A stretch of 64,000 bases of DNA. Origin: Streptomyces dioscori (GTDB taxonomy: Bacteria > Actinomycetota > Actinomycetes > Streptomycetales > Streptomycetaceae). The stretch lies in NCBI RefSeq assembly GCF_003024195.1, contig NZ_KZ679041.1, forward strand, positions 310,001 through 374,000, in the 5' to 3' direction. Position 1 is the first letter of the stretch. Each line of letters opens with the position of its first letter. Both the position numbers and the translations under genes were made by a program. Below, piece after piece: positions 46,503 to 56,632 of this stretch. The notes below the pieces were generated by a model, which was given only the letters and a program-made list of their open reading frames with translations, had not been told where the DNA came from and searched no databases.

Positions 46503-48047
46503 CTATGGAGCAAAGGCACCGCGCTTCAAAACGAGCGGGTCGGCGAAGGGGCTGGGCAGCCGCGCCCAGAGGTCGCCCGGCCGCTCGGGCGACAGCCTCA
46601 TCAGCGTCAACGCCTTGGCGGGCAACGGCTCTTCGAGGAGCGCCGCGAGGTCGGGGGTGCGCGGCAGATCGCGTACCGCCGTGGACAGCGCCGTGCGCAG
46701 CGCGGGTGTCGAACCCGCCGTCGCCGCCAGTGTGCCCGCGACGAGCGAGCCGAAGAGTTTGCTGCGCAGGACGGACTCGTCGTCCGTGACGATACGGCCC
46801 GTCAGGTCGGGGGCCGGGATGCCGTGGCGGGCCAGCCGCGCCGGGCTGATCCGGATGTCCGCCAGATCGCGGTAGACGAGCCGCACCGGGTCACCGGCGG
46901 GGGAGAGCACCACGAGCAGGTTCTGGCCGTGTGCCTCCAGGGCGACGCCGAGGTCGAGCAGCCGCAGCCCCACGGTGAGCGCGAGCCGGCTGAACTCCGC
47001 CAGCCAGCGCGGGGATTGGGGCAGCACGCTCGCGGCGAGAGCGGCGACCGGTACGACCTGCTCGCCCGTGCCCGCGCACAGCTCGGGGGACTCCCGTGCG
47101 ACGGCCGCCAGATCGGCGGTGCCGGCGGTGACCGCGCCCAGGGTCCGGGTGATGTGCAGCAGCCCGTCCAGGCGCCCGGCCATCGACTCCATGAACGCCG
47201 ACACGGTCGCCGCCGACGTGATCGAGTACACCGAGATGTCCCGCACGGAGGAGGTCAGCCGGGCGCTGAGCGCGGTCTTGACGTGTGATCCGTCCGGCAC
47301 CGCCAGGGTGCGCAGCGACATCAGGGGATGCGCGGACATCCCGTCCCCGACGGGCTTCTCGTCCTTCAGTACATGCCGGGCCTGCCACGGGTGTACGGGG
47401 ATCAGCAGCCGCCCCGCCTCCCGGTACGGCCACTCACCCGTCGACCGGCAGTCGTCCTCCCGCACGGCGACCAGGCCCAGCCGCACCACCGGCCGGTGCT
47501 CGGGGGCGTACGCCAGCTGCTCGGCCACCGAGAAGCCGGGCCGCGCACGGCAGTTGGGGTGGAAGGGATGCCCGTCGACGACCCGCTGTTCCCACTCCCA
47601 GAGTGTGCGCGGAGCCTCCGAAGGACCGCCGAAAGAAGCCTGGTTGGCGCGTGACAGGGCCAACGAGGCGACGCTGTCGGCGAGTTCGGTGGCGAAGGGG
47701 CGGCCGTGCGGAAGACCGAGCGCCGTCATCAGCGCGGCCGGATGGTCGTACGCCGTCCCGTCCAGCTCGACCTCCGTGACGGTCGAGGCCGTCGCGTACG
47801 CGTCCGGGCGCGGCCCGTGCAGGCGACGGCCGTCGGCCAGCCGGAGCGTCGGGCCGTCGTGCCCCGCCTCGCGGCGCGTCACCCACGGCAGCGGCTCCAG
47901 AGCGAGCCCGCGCCACAACCGGGTCAGCACGGCCGACCTTGCGCCGGGGAGTTCGGCCGCGTACGGGGAGAGCAGGTCGGGGCGTACCGTGCGCAGCTCG
48001 TCGGCGAGAGCGGTCTCGGTCTCGGCCGGGGTGCGGGGAGGATGCAC
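46503..48047 (-). CDS. NIS siderophore synthetase (IucA/IucC family)
   Basis: A 514-residue IucA/IucC-type synthetase, which joins a carboxylate such as citrate to an amine or hydroxamate via an adenylate. The ATP-binding segment GHPFHPNCRARPGF, LIPVHPWQARHV and KTALSARLTSSVRDIS are the family motifs, and EAHGQNLLVVL carries the C-terminal His/Asn site. The GTG at 48047 is chosen because AGGAG sits about 6 bases upstream; the frame stays open further and would overlap the divergent gene. It is divergent from a second synthetase, with VWA genes downstream. Confidence 0.88.
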   Translation of the reverse strand: MHPPRTPAETETALADELRTVRPDLLSPYAAELPGARSAVLTRLWRGLALEPLPWVTRREAGHDGPTLRLADGRRLHGPRPDAYATASTVTEVELDGTAYDHPAALMTALGLPHGRPFATELADSVASLALSRANQASFGGPSEAPRTLWEWEQRVVDGHPFHPNCRARPGFSVAEQLAYAPEHRPVVRLGLVAVREDDCRSTGEWPYREAGRLLIPVHPWQARHVLKDEKPVGDGMSAHPLMSLRTLAVPDGSHVKTALSARLTSSVRDISVYSITSAATVSAFMESMAGRLDGLLHITRTLGAVTAGTADLAAVARESPELCAGTGEQVVPVAALAASVLPQSPRWLAEFSRLALTVGLRLLDLGVALEAHGQNLLVVLSPAGDPVRLVYRDLADIRISPARLARHGIPAPDLTGRIVTDDESVLRSKLFGSLVAGTLAATAGSTPALRTALSTAVRDLPRTPDLAALLEEPLPAKALTLMRLSPERPGDLWARLPSPFADPLVLKRGAFAP

Positions 48048-48118
48048 AGGGGCTCCTAGGGTGAGGGGACGCCGTCCGGCCGGGTACGGCGCCGGACATC
48101 CGGACATACTCAGCGCAA

Positions 48119-49825
48119 GTGCACCGTATGCAACGAACGGATCGCGTGGATCACATGCCCCCCGTGCCACCCATGCAGCCCATGCAGCCCATGCCCCCCA
48201 TCCCGTCCGGGTCCCTCGCGCGGACCGGTGACGACGGCGTCGCCCAAGCGGCCGACGCGATCGCGGCGGCCCCGCTGCTCAACTGCCTGCTGCGCGAGAT
48301 CGGCGCGCCCGAGCCCAGCCCCGAGCGCGCGCCCAACCCCGAGCGCGCACCCACTCCCGAGCCGAAGTCCCAGCCCCGCCCCGCGCAGGGCCCCGAGCCG
48401 GGCCCGGCGCAGGCGACCGGCACCCTGCGTGTGTACCGGCTGCCGGCCGGTGAGCGGTTTCTGCGGGTGCGCGACGGGCGCCGGCCCCGTGACCCGGAGC
48501 TGTTCGCCGACGGCACCTGGCAGCGGGTCGGCCACGCCGAACTGGTCAAGCTCGCCGCCGAGGAGCTGCGCCTGCACACCGGCCTGTCCAACTCCGAACT
48601 GCCCGCCGAGATGACCGACAGCCGGGACGCGGTGGCGGCGATCCTGGCGGCCCGGAAGGGCGTGGCCCCGCCGCCGGACCCGTACCGCCGCTCCGAGCAG
48701 TCCCTGATCACCGGGCATCCGCACCACCCCGCCCCCAAGGCGCGCGGCGGCGGTCCGGCCGCCGCCTGGCTCCCGTACGCGCCGGAGGCGTACGCCGACT
48801 TCCCGGCGGCGCTGCTCGGGCTGCGCGAGGACGCCTGCGTGGAGGAGGGTGACATCAGCGCCCTGGACGCCCTCGGCGCGGCCCCCGACGGTTACCGGCT
48901 CCTCCCCGCCCACCCGTGGCAGCTCGACCTCGTCGGCGGCAGCCCGGAGATCCGCGAGGCGTTCGCCGACGGCCGCCTCGTACACCTCGGGCCCTCGCCG
49001 TGGTCCGCCTGGCCCACGGCGGCCATCCGCACCCTGTACGTCCCCGACGCCGACCTCTTCGTGAAGTTCAGCCTCGACGTCCGCATCACCAACGACATCC
49101 GGCGCCTCTGGCGGCACGACCTGCTCGCGCTGCGGCGTACGGACGCCGCCGTGACGCGGGCCTTCCGTGCCCTGCCCGGCGGTGCGGCCTGGCTGAGCGA
49201 CCGCGGCTACCGCACGGCGGACTTCGCCTTCGAGGAGCTGGCCGTTCTCGTGCGTGACGGGCTGGGCGGGCATGTGACCCCCGGTTCGACTCCGCTGCTG
49301 GCGGCCGCACTGACGGAGGGCACGGGCAGCCCCTGCAACCCTCTGGACACCCTCGCCGACCCGGCTGCCTGGTGGACCGCGTATCTGCGCCAAGTCGTCC
49401 CGCCCGTACTGGAGTTGTTCGCCCGGCACGGGGTCGTACTCGAAGCGCATCTGCAGAACACGGTGGTGGCCGTGGACGCCGACGGCACCCCGGTGCAGGC
49501 GCTGTTCCGGGACGCCGAGGGCGTGAAGCTGCTGCCGGACGTGACACGGGAGGCGGGCTGGGAGCGACTCGTCTACTGCCTCGTCGTGAACAACCTGCTG
49601 GAGATCGCGGACGCCCTGCGCGAGCGGTATCCGGGGCTCGACCCGTGGGAGCCCGCGCGCCGGGAGCTGACGCGGTACGCCCCGGAGCTGCCCGAGGTGA
49701 CGGAACTCCTCCGTTCCCCGGCCCTGCCCGGCAAGACGAACCTGCTGCTGCGCTGGACCGGGGCGGACGGCGCCGCCGCACGCTACCGCCCGGTCCCGAA
49801 CCCCCTGCGCGCGCCGGACGCCTGA
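48119..49825 (+). CDS. Second NIS siderophore synthetase (IucA/IucC family)
   Basis: A 568-residue IucA/IucC protein. GHPHHPAPKAR is the ATP-site motif, LLPAHPWQLDL and KFSLDVRITNDIRR follow, and LEAHLQNTVVAV is near the C-terminus. It differs clearly from the divergent partner, so two different condensations are likely. The N-terminus has a Met-Gln-Pro repeat (PMQPMQPMPP) and residues about 64-97 are a Pro/Glu/Ala-rich insertion. The GTG start at 48119 is uncertain; ATGs at 48128 and 48155 are alternatives without clear ribosome sites. No amine-forming decarboxylase, hydroxylase, exporter or ferric-siderophore transporter is near. Confidence 0.86.
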   Translation: MHRMQRTDRVDHMPPVPPMQPMQPMPPIPSGSLARTGDDGVAQAADAIAAAPLLNCLLREIGAPEPSPERAPNPERAPTPEPKSQPRPAQGPEPGPAQATGTLRVYRLPAGERFLRVRDGRRPRDPELFADGTWQRVGHAELVKLAAEELRLHTGLSNSELPAEMTDSRDAVAAILAARKGVAPPPDPYRRSEQSLITGHPHHPAPKARGGGPAAAWLPYAPEAYADFPAALLGLREDACVEEGDISALDALGAAPDGYRLLPAHPWQLDLVGGSPEIREAFADGRLVHLGPSPWSAWPTAAIRTLYVPDADLFVKFSLDVRITNDIRRLWRHDLLALRRTDAAVTRAFRALPGGAAWLSDRGYRTADFAFEELAVLVRDGLGGHVTPGSTPLLAAALTEGTGSPCNPLDTLADPAAWWTAYLRQVVPPVLELFARHGVVLEAHLQNTVVAVDADGTPVQALFRDAEGVKLLPDVTREAGWERLVYCLVVNNLLEIADALRERYPGLDPWEPARRELTRYAPELPEVTELLRSPALPGKTNLLLRWTGADGAAARYRPVPNPLRAPDA

Positions 49826-49871
49826 CCGGCACCGCGGGCGCCCGGCAGACATCCCGGGCGGCTGAATTACA

Positions 49872-50810
49872 GTGGCGGGTGTGCTGCGCCAAGTGACCGC
49901 CGACCGATACGTGACCCCGCTGCGGGCGGGCGGCTCCGTACCCGGAATCGTCGAGGCCGACGACCTGGGGACGTACGTCGTCAAGTTCACCGGCGCGGCG
50001 CAGGGCCTGAAGGCGCTGGTCGCCGAGGTGATCGTGGGTGAGCTGGCGCGTGCCCTGGGCCTGCGGTTCCCCGAGCTGGTGCTGGTGGACTTCGATCCGG
50101 CGATCGCCACCGACGAACCGCACCAGGAGGTCCAGGACCTGCTGCGGGCCAGCGCCGGGCTCAACCTCGGCATGGACTATCTGTCGGGCGCGGCGGACTT
50201 CACCCCCAAGGTCGCGCAGACGTTCGACGTCGATCCGCTGGAGGCGGGCCGGATCGTCTGGCTGGACGCCCTCACGGTCAACGTGGACCGTACGAGGCAC
50301 AGCTCGAACCTGATGATCTGGCCCATGCTCGGCGTCGCGCCGCCGAAGCTGTGGCTGATCGACCACGGGGCCGCACTGGTCTTCCACCACCGCTGGGACG
50401 CGTCGGCCCCGGAGAAGTCGGCGCCGGAGAAGGCGTACGACTTCCGGCAGCACGCGCTCGGCGGGCACACCCCCGACACCCGCGCGGCGGACGCCGAACT
50501 CGCGCCCCGGGTCACGGAGGAACTGCTGCGCGCGATCGCGGCCGAGGTCCCCGACGCCTGGCTCGCCGACGAGCCGGGTTTCGCGACGCCCGACGAGGTC
50601 CGCGAGGCGTACGTCGGCTATCTCCTCGCCCGGGTCAGGGCCTCCGCGGCCTGGCTCCCCACCGACTTTCCCACCCGGGAACAGCTCGCGGACGAGGACG
50701 CCCGCCGGGCCGCGAAGACACAGCAGGGCCGGCCGGACTGGCTCAAGCGGGTCCCCGACCTGCACGGCAAACCGGCGGCGCAACAGGATTGGTCGGTACA
50801 CCTCGGATGA
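49872..50810 (+). CDS. HipA-like kinase family protein
   Basis: A 312-residue protein of the HipA-like group. It has a TYVVKFTGAAQGLKALVAEVIVGELARALGL nucleotide-binding strand and helix, LDALTVNVDRTRHSSNLMIW resembling the catalytic N-x-D-R-H-x-x-N loop, and the metal-binding DHGAALVF, as in HipA toxin kinases. No HipB-like antitoxin lies beside it, so it may be a stand-alone kinase rather than a toxin. GTG at 49872; a GTG three codons later is possible. It overlaps the next gene by 4 bp (ATGA) and follows the siderophore synthetase by 46 bp. Confidence 0.78.
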   Translation: MAGVLRQVTADRYVTPLRAGGSVPGIVEADDLGTYVVKFTGAAQGLKALVAEVIVGELARALGLRFPELVLVDFDPAIATDEPHQEVQDLLRASAGLNLGMDYLSGAADFTPKVAQTFDVDPLEAGRIVWLDALTVNVDRTRHSSNLMIWPMLGVAPPKLWLIDHGAALVFHHRWDASAPEKSAPEKAYDFRQHALGGHTPDTRAADAELAPRVTEELLRAIAAEVPDAWLADEPGFATPDEVREAYVGYLLARVRASAAWLPTDFPTREQLADEDARRAAKTQQGRPDWLKRVPDLHGKPAAQQDWSVHLG

Positions 50811-51139
50811 CCACGGACGACACGCAGCCCGCGACCCCGGCCCCCGCGACCCCCGCCACGCCGGCGGGGGCGCCGCACCGCGTGCAGATCGAGTACTGCA
50901 CCCAGTGCCGCTGGCTGCCCCGCGCCTCTTGGCTCGCCCAGGAACTGCTCACCACCTTCGAGCAGGAGCTGACCGAGCTGGCGCTCAAGCCCGGCACCGG
51001 CGGTGTCTTCGTCGTACGCGTCGACGACGAGGTGGTCTGGGACCGCCGCGAGCAGGGCTTCCCCGAGCCGACGGCCGTGAAGCGCCTGGTACGCGACCGA
51101 GTGGCCCCGGAGAAGTCCCTGGGCCACTCGGAGCGGTAG
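50807..51139 (+). CDS. Rdx/SelT-SelW-SelH-family redox protein
   Basis: A 110-residue protein with an Ala/Pro/Thr-rich N-terminal tail, then VQIEYCTQCRWLPRASWLAQELL. The CxxC motif at the end of the first strand is the selenoprotein W/Rdx thioredoxin-like site with Cys instead of Sec. LALKPGTGGVFVVRVDDEVVWDRREQGFPEPTAVKRLVRD completes the fold. It overlaps the HipA-like gene by 4 bp, so the two products may act together. No substrate is known. Confidence 0.85.
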   Translation: MTTDDTQPATPAPATPATPAGAPHRVQIEYCTQCRWLPRASWLAQELLTTFEQELTELALKPGTGGVFVVRVDDEVVWDRREQGFPEPTAVKRLVRDRVAPEKSLGHSER

Positions 51140-51168
51140 TACCTGTCCCGGCCGGCCCGGCCCGGCGC

Positions 51169-52803
<1,635 letters not shown>

Positions 52804-52887
52804 GAGCTGTCACTTCCTTCAGCGAGCGTGGCACCGGGTGCCAGTCGACCGGTTACGGCGGTGAACGCCCTTTGAGGGGCCGGGCGC

Positions 52888-52941
52888 TTCTGATCAGTGG
52901 ATACTAGTTTCCTCATGGTGGAAGTTCAATGTTTTGTTGAC
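52888..52941 (-). promoter_or_regulatory. aceB promoter with paired AllR-type operators and a TTCAAC-type palindrome
   Basis: On the minus strand TTGAAC (52924-52929), a 17-base spacer and TAGTAT (52901-52906) form a near-consensus promoter. The spacer holds operator TTCCACCATGAGGAA (52909-52923). A second imperfect site, ATCCACTGATCAGAA (52888-52902), is 21 bp away. GTCAACAAAACATTGAA (52925-52941) overlaps the -35 from the other side. Confidence 0.82.
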
Positions 52942-52989
52942 GTCGAGACTCTTCGGATCGAGACAAGGCGGCGCTCAGTGCCACCTCGC

Positions 52990-53592
52990 TCACTGTAGGT
53001 ACCGGGCGAGGTCCGCGGCCGTGTCGATGTCGTAGGGCTGCGCCACGTCCGCGCACTCGACGAGAGTGATCGCGTCGGTGTGGGCCTTCAGATAGGCGCG
53101 TGCCCCCTGGTCGCCGGTCGCAGTCGCGGCGATCCCCGCCCAGTGGTCGGCGCCGAGGAGGACGGGGTGGCCCCGCTTACCCTCGTACGAGGCCGAGGCG
53201 AGCGTCGTGGGAGAGCGGTGGGCGGCCAGCAGCCGGGCCGCCGCCTCCGGCCCGATGCCAGGCTGGTCGACCAGGGACACCAGGGCGGCCGACGCCCCCG
53301 TACCCCGCAGGGACTCCAGCCCGGCCCGCAGCGAGGACCCCATGCCCTCCTCCCACTCCGGGTTGTCCACCAGTACGCACCCGGAGAGGTCGGCCCGCTC
53401 CCGGACGGAGTCGGCCCGCGCTCCCAGAACCACATGGACGCGGGTGCAGCCGGCCTCACGCAGTACCCCCGCCGCGTACTCCACCAGGAGGCGCCCGTGG
53501 TGTTCGAGGAGCGCCTTGGGTCGTCCGCCGAGGCGTCGGCCGCCGCCCGCGGCGAGCAGCAGTCCGGCCACCTGGCCGTCGTTGTCCGTCAT
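52990..53592 (-). CDS. MobA-like nucleotidyltransferase (molybdenum-cofactor type)
   Basis: A 200-residue NTP-transferase. GLLLAAGGGRRLGGRPKALLEHHGRLLVEYA is the nucleotide-binding signature. VDNPEWEEGMGSSLRAGL and LVSLVDQPGIGPEAAARLL are typical of the MocA/PucB cofactor-maturation group, and GHPVLLG follows. Such enzymes attach CMP (or GMP) to molybdopterin for xanthine dehydrogenase, which would feed this pathway, though xdh genes are not in the window. The ATG lies only a few bases after AGGAGGA, closer than usual. The link to purine oxidation is inferred from position. Confidence 0.82.
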   Translation of the reverse strand: MTDNDGQVAGLLLAAGGGRRLGGRPKALLEHHGRLLVEYAAGVLREAGCTRVHVVLGARADSVRERADLSGCVLVDNPEWEEGMGSSLRAGLESLRGTGASAALVSLVDQPGIGPEAAARLLAAHRSPTTLASASYEGKRGHPVLLGADHWAGIAATATGDQGARAYLKAHTDAITLVECADVAQPYDIDTAADLARYLQ

Positions 53593-53786
53593 TCCTCCTG
53601 CATACCTGACCCGAGGGCGGGATCAGGATGTCCGGCGCCTGAATTTCGGTCGGTGTGGTGGCGCCCACCGCACCGGGTGGCGTTTACTTGCCCGCGTCCC
53701 CGGCGCCCCACCAACGCCTCGGGACGGTTGGGCGGGAGAGGTCAGGCCGTGTGCCGGTCGGCGGGCGGCGCGCCAGGGGGAGAGCT

Positions 53787-54101
53787 GTGTTGCGGAGCTT
53801 GGGACAGAGGTCAGTGACCGGCAGCGACGAGGATCCGAGAGTGGCGGAGCTGCGGTCCGCCGTGTCCAGACTGCGCCGTGAACTCGCCGCGTTACCGGCC
53901 GAGTTCCCCGACCGGGGCATCGCGGAGGACGAACTCGCGGCGCTCGCCGCGATGGCCCTCAGCGGCCTCCCCGAGATCCCGCGCCTGCGCCGCTCGCTCC
54001 TGCTGGTCGTCGGATCCATCGGCTCGGTCAGCGCGCTGGCCACCGGGCTCGCGGCGGTACGCAGCGCGGTCGAACTCTTCGGAGAGCCGCCGCGCCGGTA
54101 A
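53787..54101 (+). CDS. Small helical protein with C-terminal membrane segment (DUF5955-like)
   Basis: A 104-residue protein: VAELRSAVSRLRRELAALPAEF helix, DELAALAAMALSGLPEIPRLRRS, then a hydrophobic stretch LLLVVGSIGSVSALATGLAAVRSA. It recalls small Streptomyces proteins named DUF5955, from memory. The GTG at 53787 follows GGGGGAG; a GTG nine codons later also has AGAGG. It converges on the IclR gene. Function unknown. Confidence 0.6.
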   Translation: MLRSLGQRSVTGSDEDPRVAELRSAVSRLRRELAALPAEFPDRGIAEDELAALAAMALSGLPEIPRLRRSLLLVVGSIGSVSALATGLAAVRSAVELFGEPPRR

Positions 54102-54134
54102 CTCCCGCGCAGGGCAGGCTGGTTGGGGGACCGC

Positions 54135-54947
54135 TCAGGCCGCCGGGCCCGAGTTCGCCAGTGCCTCCGACAGTTCCACCGCGACCTGCTGCAGTACGGG
54201 CACGATCCGTTCGGTGGCCGTCTCCGTGACGCGGCCGGCCGGTCCGGAGATCGAGATCGCCGCGGCCGTGGGGGAGTTGGGCACGGAGACCGCGAGGCAG
54301 CGGACCCCGATCTCCTGCTCGTTGTCGTCCACCGCGTAACCGGCGCGGCGCACCTCTTCGAGCGCGCTCAGGAAGCCGTCCGGGGTCGTGATGGTCTTGT
54401 CCGTGGCGGCGGGCATGCCCGTACGGGACAGCAGGGCGCGCACCTCGTCGGCCGGGACGTGGGCCAGCAGGGCCTTGCCGACACCGGTGGAATGCGGCAG
54501 CACCCGGCGGCCCACCTCGGTGAACATCCGCATCGAGTGCTTCGACGGCACCTGTGCCACGTACACGATCTCGTCGCCGTCGAGCAGGGCCATGTTCGCC
54601 GTCTCGCCGGTCTCCTCGACCAGCCGGGCCAGATAGGGCCGGGCCCAGGTGCCGAGCAGCCGGGACGCGGACTCGCCGAGACGGATCAGGCGCGGGCCGA
54701 GCGCATAGCGCCGATTGGTCTGCTGGCGTACGTAACCGCAGACCACGAGCGTGCGCATCAGGCGGTGGATGGTGGGCAGCGGCAGCCCGCTGCTCGCGGA
54801 CAGCTCGCTCAGTCCGACCTCGCCGCCCGCGTCCGCCATCCGCTCCAGCAGGTCGAAGGCGCGCTCTAGGGACTGGACGCCACCGCCGGCGGCGGCCGGC
54901 TTGGTGGCGACCTCGGCGGAGGCGTCGCTGGCGCTGGACGTCGGCAC
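54135..54947 (-). CDS. allR: IclR-family regulator, probable allantoin repressor AllR
   Basis: A 270-residue IclR-family protein. It has the N-terminal winged helix VQSLERAFDLLERMADAGGEVGLSELSASSGLPLPTIHRLMRTLVVCGYVRQ, and an effector domain with HSTGVGKALLAHVP and the Cys-containing loop NEQEIGVRCLAVSVPN. S. coelicolor AllR represses gcl, hyi, aceB, allB and related genes and responds to allantoin-pathway metabolites, as I recall. It is divergent from allB, and its own promoter carries the paired operator, so it should be autoregulated. GTG at 54947 with AAAGGA upstream. Family certain; AllR identity strong from context. Confidence 0.9.
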   Translation of the reverse strand: MPTSSASDASAEVATKPAAAGGGVQSLERAFDLLERMADAGGEVGLSELSASSGLPLPTIHRLMRTLVVCGYVRQQTNRRYALGPRLIRLGESASRLLGTWARPYLARLVEETGETANMALLDGDEIVYVAQVPSKHSMRMFTEVGRRVLPHSTGVGKALLAHVPADEVRALLSRTGMPAATDKTITTPDGFLSALEEVRRAGYAVDDNEQEIGVRCLAVSVPNSPTAAAISISGPAGRVTETATERIVPVLQQVAVELSEALANSGPAA

Positions 54948-55027
54948 GGGCGCGGTCCTTTCAGACGGGCAGGCAGGTGGGAAGCCTACCCGGCAGTTGG
55001 TTGACTGCAGGGCTGCGTGTGATTAAG

Positions 55028-55070
55028 TTCTGCTGGGTGGAAGTCTATTTCCGCTTTGTGGAAACGTCCA
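55028..55070 (-). promoter_or_regulatory. allR promoter with paired AllR-type operators
   Basis: On the minus strand TGGACG (55065-55070), a 17-base spacer and TAGACT (55042-55047) form the promoter. Operator TTCCACAAAGCGGAA (55049-55063) lies in the spacer. The second site, TTCCACCCAGCAGAA (55028-55042), is 21 bp away, the same layout as aceB. Confidence 0.82.
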
Positions 55071-55136
55071 GTGGTTGGGGCGCGTGGAGGCAGGGGTGAG
55101 GTCGACCCTTGACGGCACGGGGTGCGGAGTGAAGAC

Positions 55137-55179
55137 TCCTTCAACAGAACGTTGAATTCCGTTACGCGGAAGTTAACGG
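55137..55179 (+). promoter_or_regulatory. allB promoter with both operator types
   Basis: TTCAACAGAACGTTGAA (55140-55156), a perfect 6-5-6 inverted repeat, abuts TTCCGTTACGCGGAA (55157-55171). The -35 TTGAAT (55152-55157) lies across the junction, and TAACGG follows after 16 bases (55174-55179). The second AllR-type copy 21 bp away is only weakly recognisable. Confidence 0.75.
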
Positions 55180-55213
55180 CTGCAGGAGACGTCCGGTATG
55201 GAAAGGGGTCCCG

Positions 55214-56563
55214 GTGTCCGACGACGGCTTGGTCGAACTGGTCCTGCGCTCGACGCGCGTCATCACTCCGGCAGGGACGCGCGCGGCCTCGGTCGCCGTC
55301 TCCGCGGGAAGGATCACGGCCGTGCTCGCGCACGACGCCGAGGTGCCCGCCGGGGCCCGGCTGGAGGACTTCGGCGACGACGTCCTGCTGCCCGGTCTCG
55401 TCGACACCCACGTGCACGTCAACGATCCGGGCCGCACGGAGTGGGAGGGCTTCTGGACCGCCACGCGCGCCGCGGCGGCCGGCGGCATCACGACCCTCGT
55501 CGACATGCCCCTCAACTCCCTGCCGCCCACCACGACGGTCGACCACCTCCGTACCAAGCAGGACGTGGCCCGTACAAAGGCGCACATCGACATCGGGTTC
55601 TGGGGCGGCGCCCTCCCCGACAACGTCAAGGACCTGCGGCCGCTGCACGACGCGGGCGTCTTCGGCTTCAAGGCGTTCCTGTCGCCCTCCGGGGTCGACG
55701 AGTTCCCCGAGCTGGACCAGGAGCAACTCGCCCGGTCCCTCGCGGAGATCGCCGGATTCGGCGGACTGCTGATCGTCCACGCCGAGGACCCGCACCACCT
55801 CGCGGCGGCCCCGCAGAAGAGCGGCCGCAAGTACGCCGACTTCCTCGCCTCGCGACCGCGCGACGCCGAGGACACCGCCATCGCGAACGTCATCGCCCAG
55901 GCCGGACGCCTCGACGCCCGCGTCCACGTCCTGCACCTGTCGTCCAGCGACGCGCTCCCGCTCATCGCGGCCGCCAAACGCGAGGGCGTACGGGTCACGG
56001 CGGAGACCTGCCCGCACTATCTGACGCTCACCGCCGAGGAAGTCCCGGACGGGGCGAGCGAGTTCAAGTGCTGCCCGCCCATCCGCGAGGCCGCCAACCA
56101 GGACCTCCTGTGGCAGGCGCTGGCCGACGGCACGATCGACTGCGTGGTCACCGACCACTCGCCGTCGACGGCCGACCTGAAGACCGACGACTTCGCGACC
56201 GCGTGGGGCGGCATCTCCGGACTCCAGCTCAGCCTGTCGGCCGTCTGGACGGAGGCCCGCAAGCGCGGCCACACCCTGGAGGACGTGGTCCGCTGGATGT
56301 CCTCGGGCACGGCGGAACTCGTCGGCCTCGACGACCGCAAGGGCGCCATCGAGGCGGGCCGCGACGCCGACTTCGCGGTCCTCGCACCCGACGAGACGTT
56401 CACCGTCGACCCGGCGGCGCTCCAGCACCGCAACCGCGTCACCGCGTACGCGGGCCGGACCCTGTACGGCGTGGTCCGCTCCACCTGGCTGCGCGGCGAA
56501 CGCGTCGTGTCCGAGGGCGAGTTCACCGAACCGACCGGCCAACTCCTGTCCCGCCGGAGGTAG
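55214..56563 (+). CDS. allB: Allantoinase
   Basis: A 449-residue cyclic amidohydrolase that opens allantoin to allantoate. [22 protein letters not shown] is the first metal motif. [18 protein letters not shown] holds the carboxylated Lys. [25 protein letters not shown] and [13 protein letters not shown] supply the other ligands and the catalytic Asp. Length and motifs fit AllB rather than dihydropyrimidinase. The GTG at 55214 follows AAAGGGG. It precedes allantoicase by 69 bp and is transcribed from the dual-operator promoter. Confidence 0.96.
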   Translation: MSDDGLVELVLRSTRVITPAGTRAASVAVSAGRITAVLAHDAEVPAGARLEDFGDDVLLPGLVDTHVHVNDPGRTEWEGFWTATRAAAAGGITTLVDMPLNSLPPTTTVDHLRTKQDVARTKAHIDIGFWGGALPDNVKDLRPLHDAGVFGFKAFLSPSGVDEFPELDQEQLARSLAEIAGFGGLLIVHAEDPHHLAAAPQKSGRKYADFLASRPRDAEDTAIANVIAQAGRLDARVHVLHLSSSDALPLIAAAKREGVRVTAETCPHYLTLTAEEVPDGASEFKCCPPIREAANQDLLWQALADGTIDCVVTDHSPSTADLKTDDFATAWGGISGLQLSLSAVWTEARKRGHTLEDVVRWMSSGTAELVGLDDRKGAIEAGRDADFAVLAPDETFTVDPAALQHRNRVTAYAGRTLYGVVRSTWLRGERVVSEGEFTEPTGQLLSRRR

Positions 56564-56632
56564 TCACCCACTGAAGTCCACCAACCGCCCCGCACCGAGC
56601 GGCGGCCGACCCCGAAAGGAAGACCTGATCAC

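Noticed and set aside
48048..48118. Possible iron-regulator (DmdR/IdeR) box between the siderophore synthetases
   Set aside because: Only a partial match (CTAGGGTGAGG) is present, without the second half of the palindrome; not enough to annotate.
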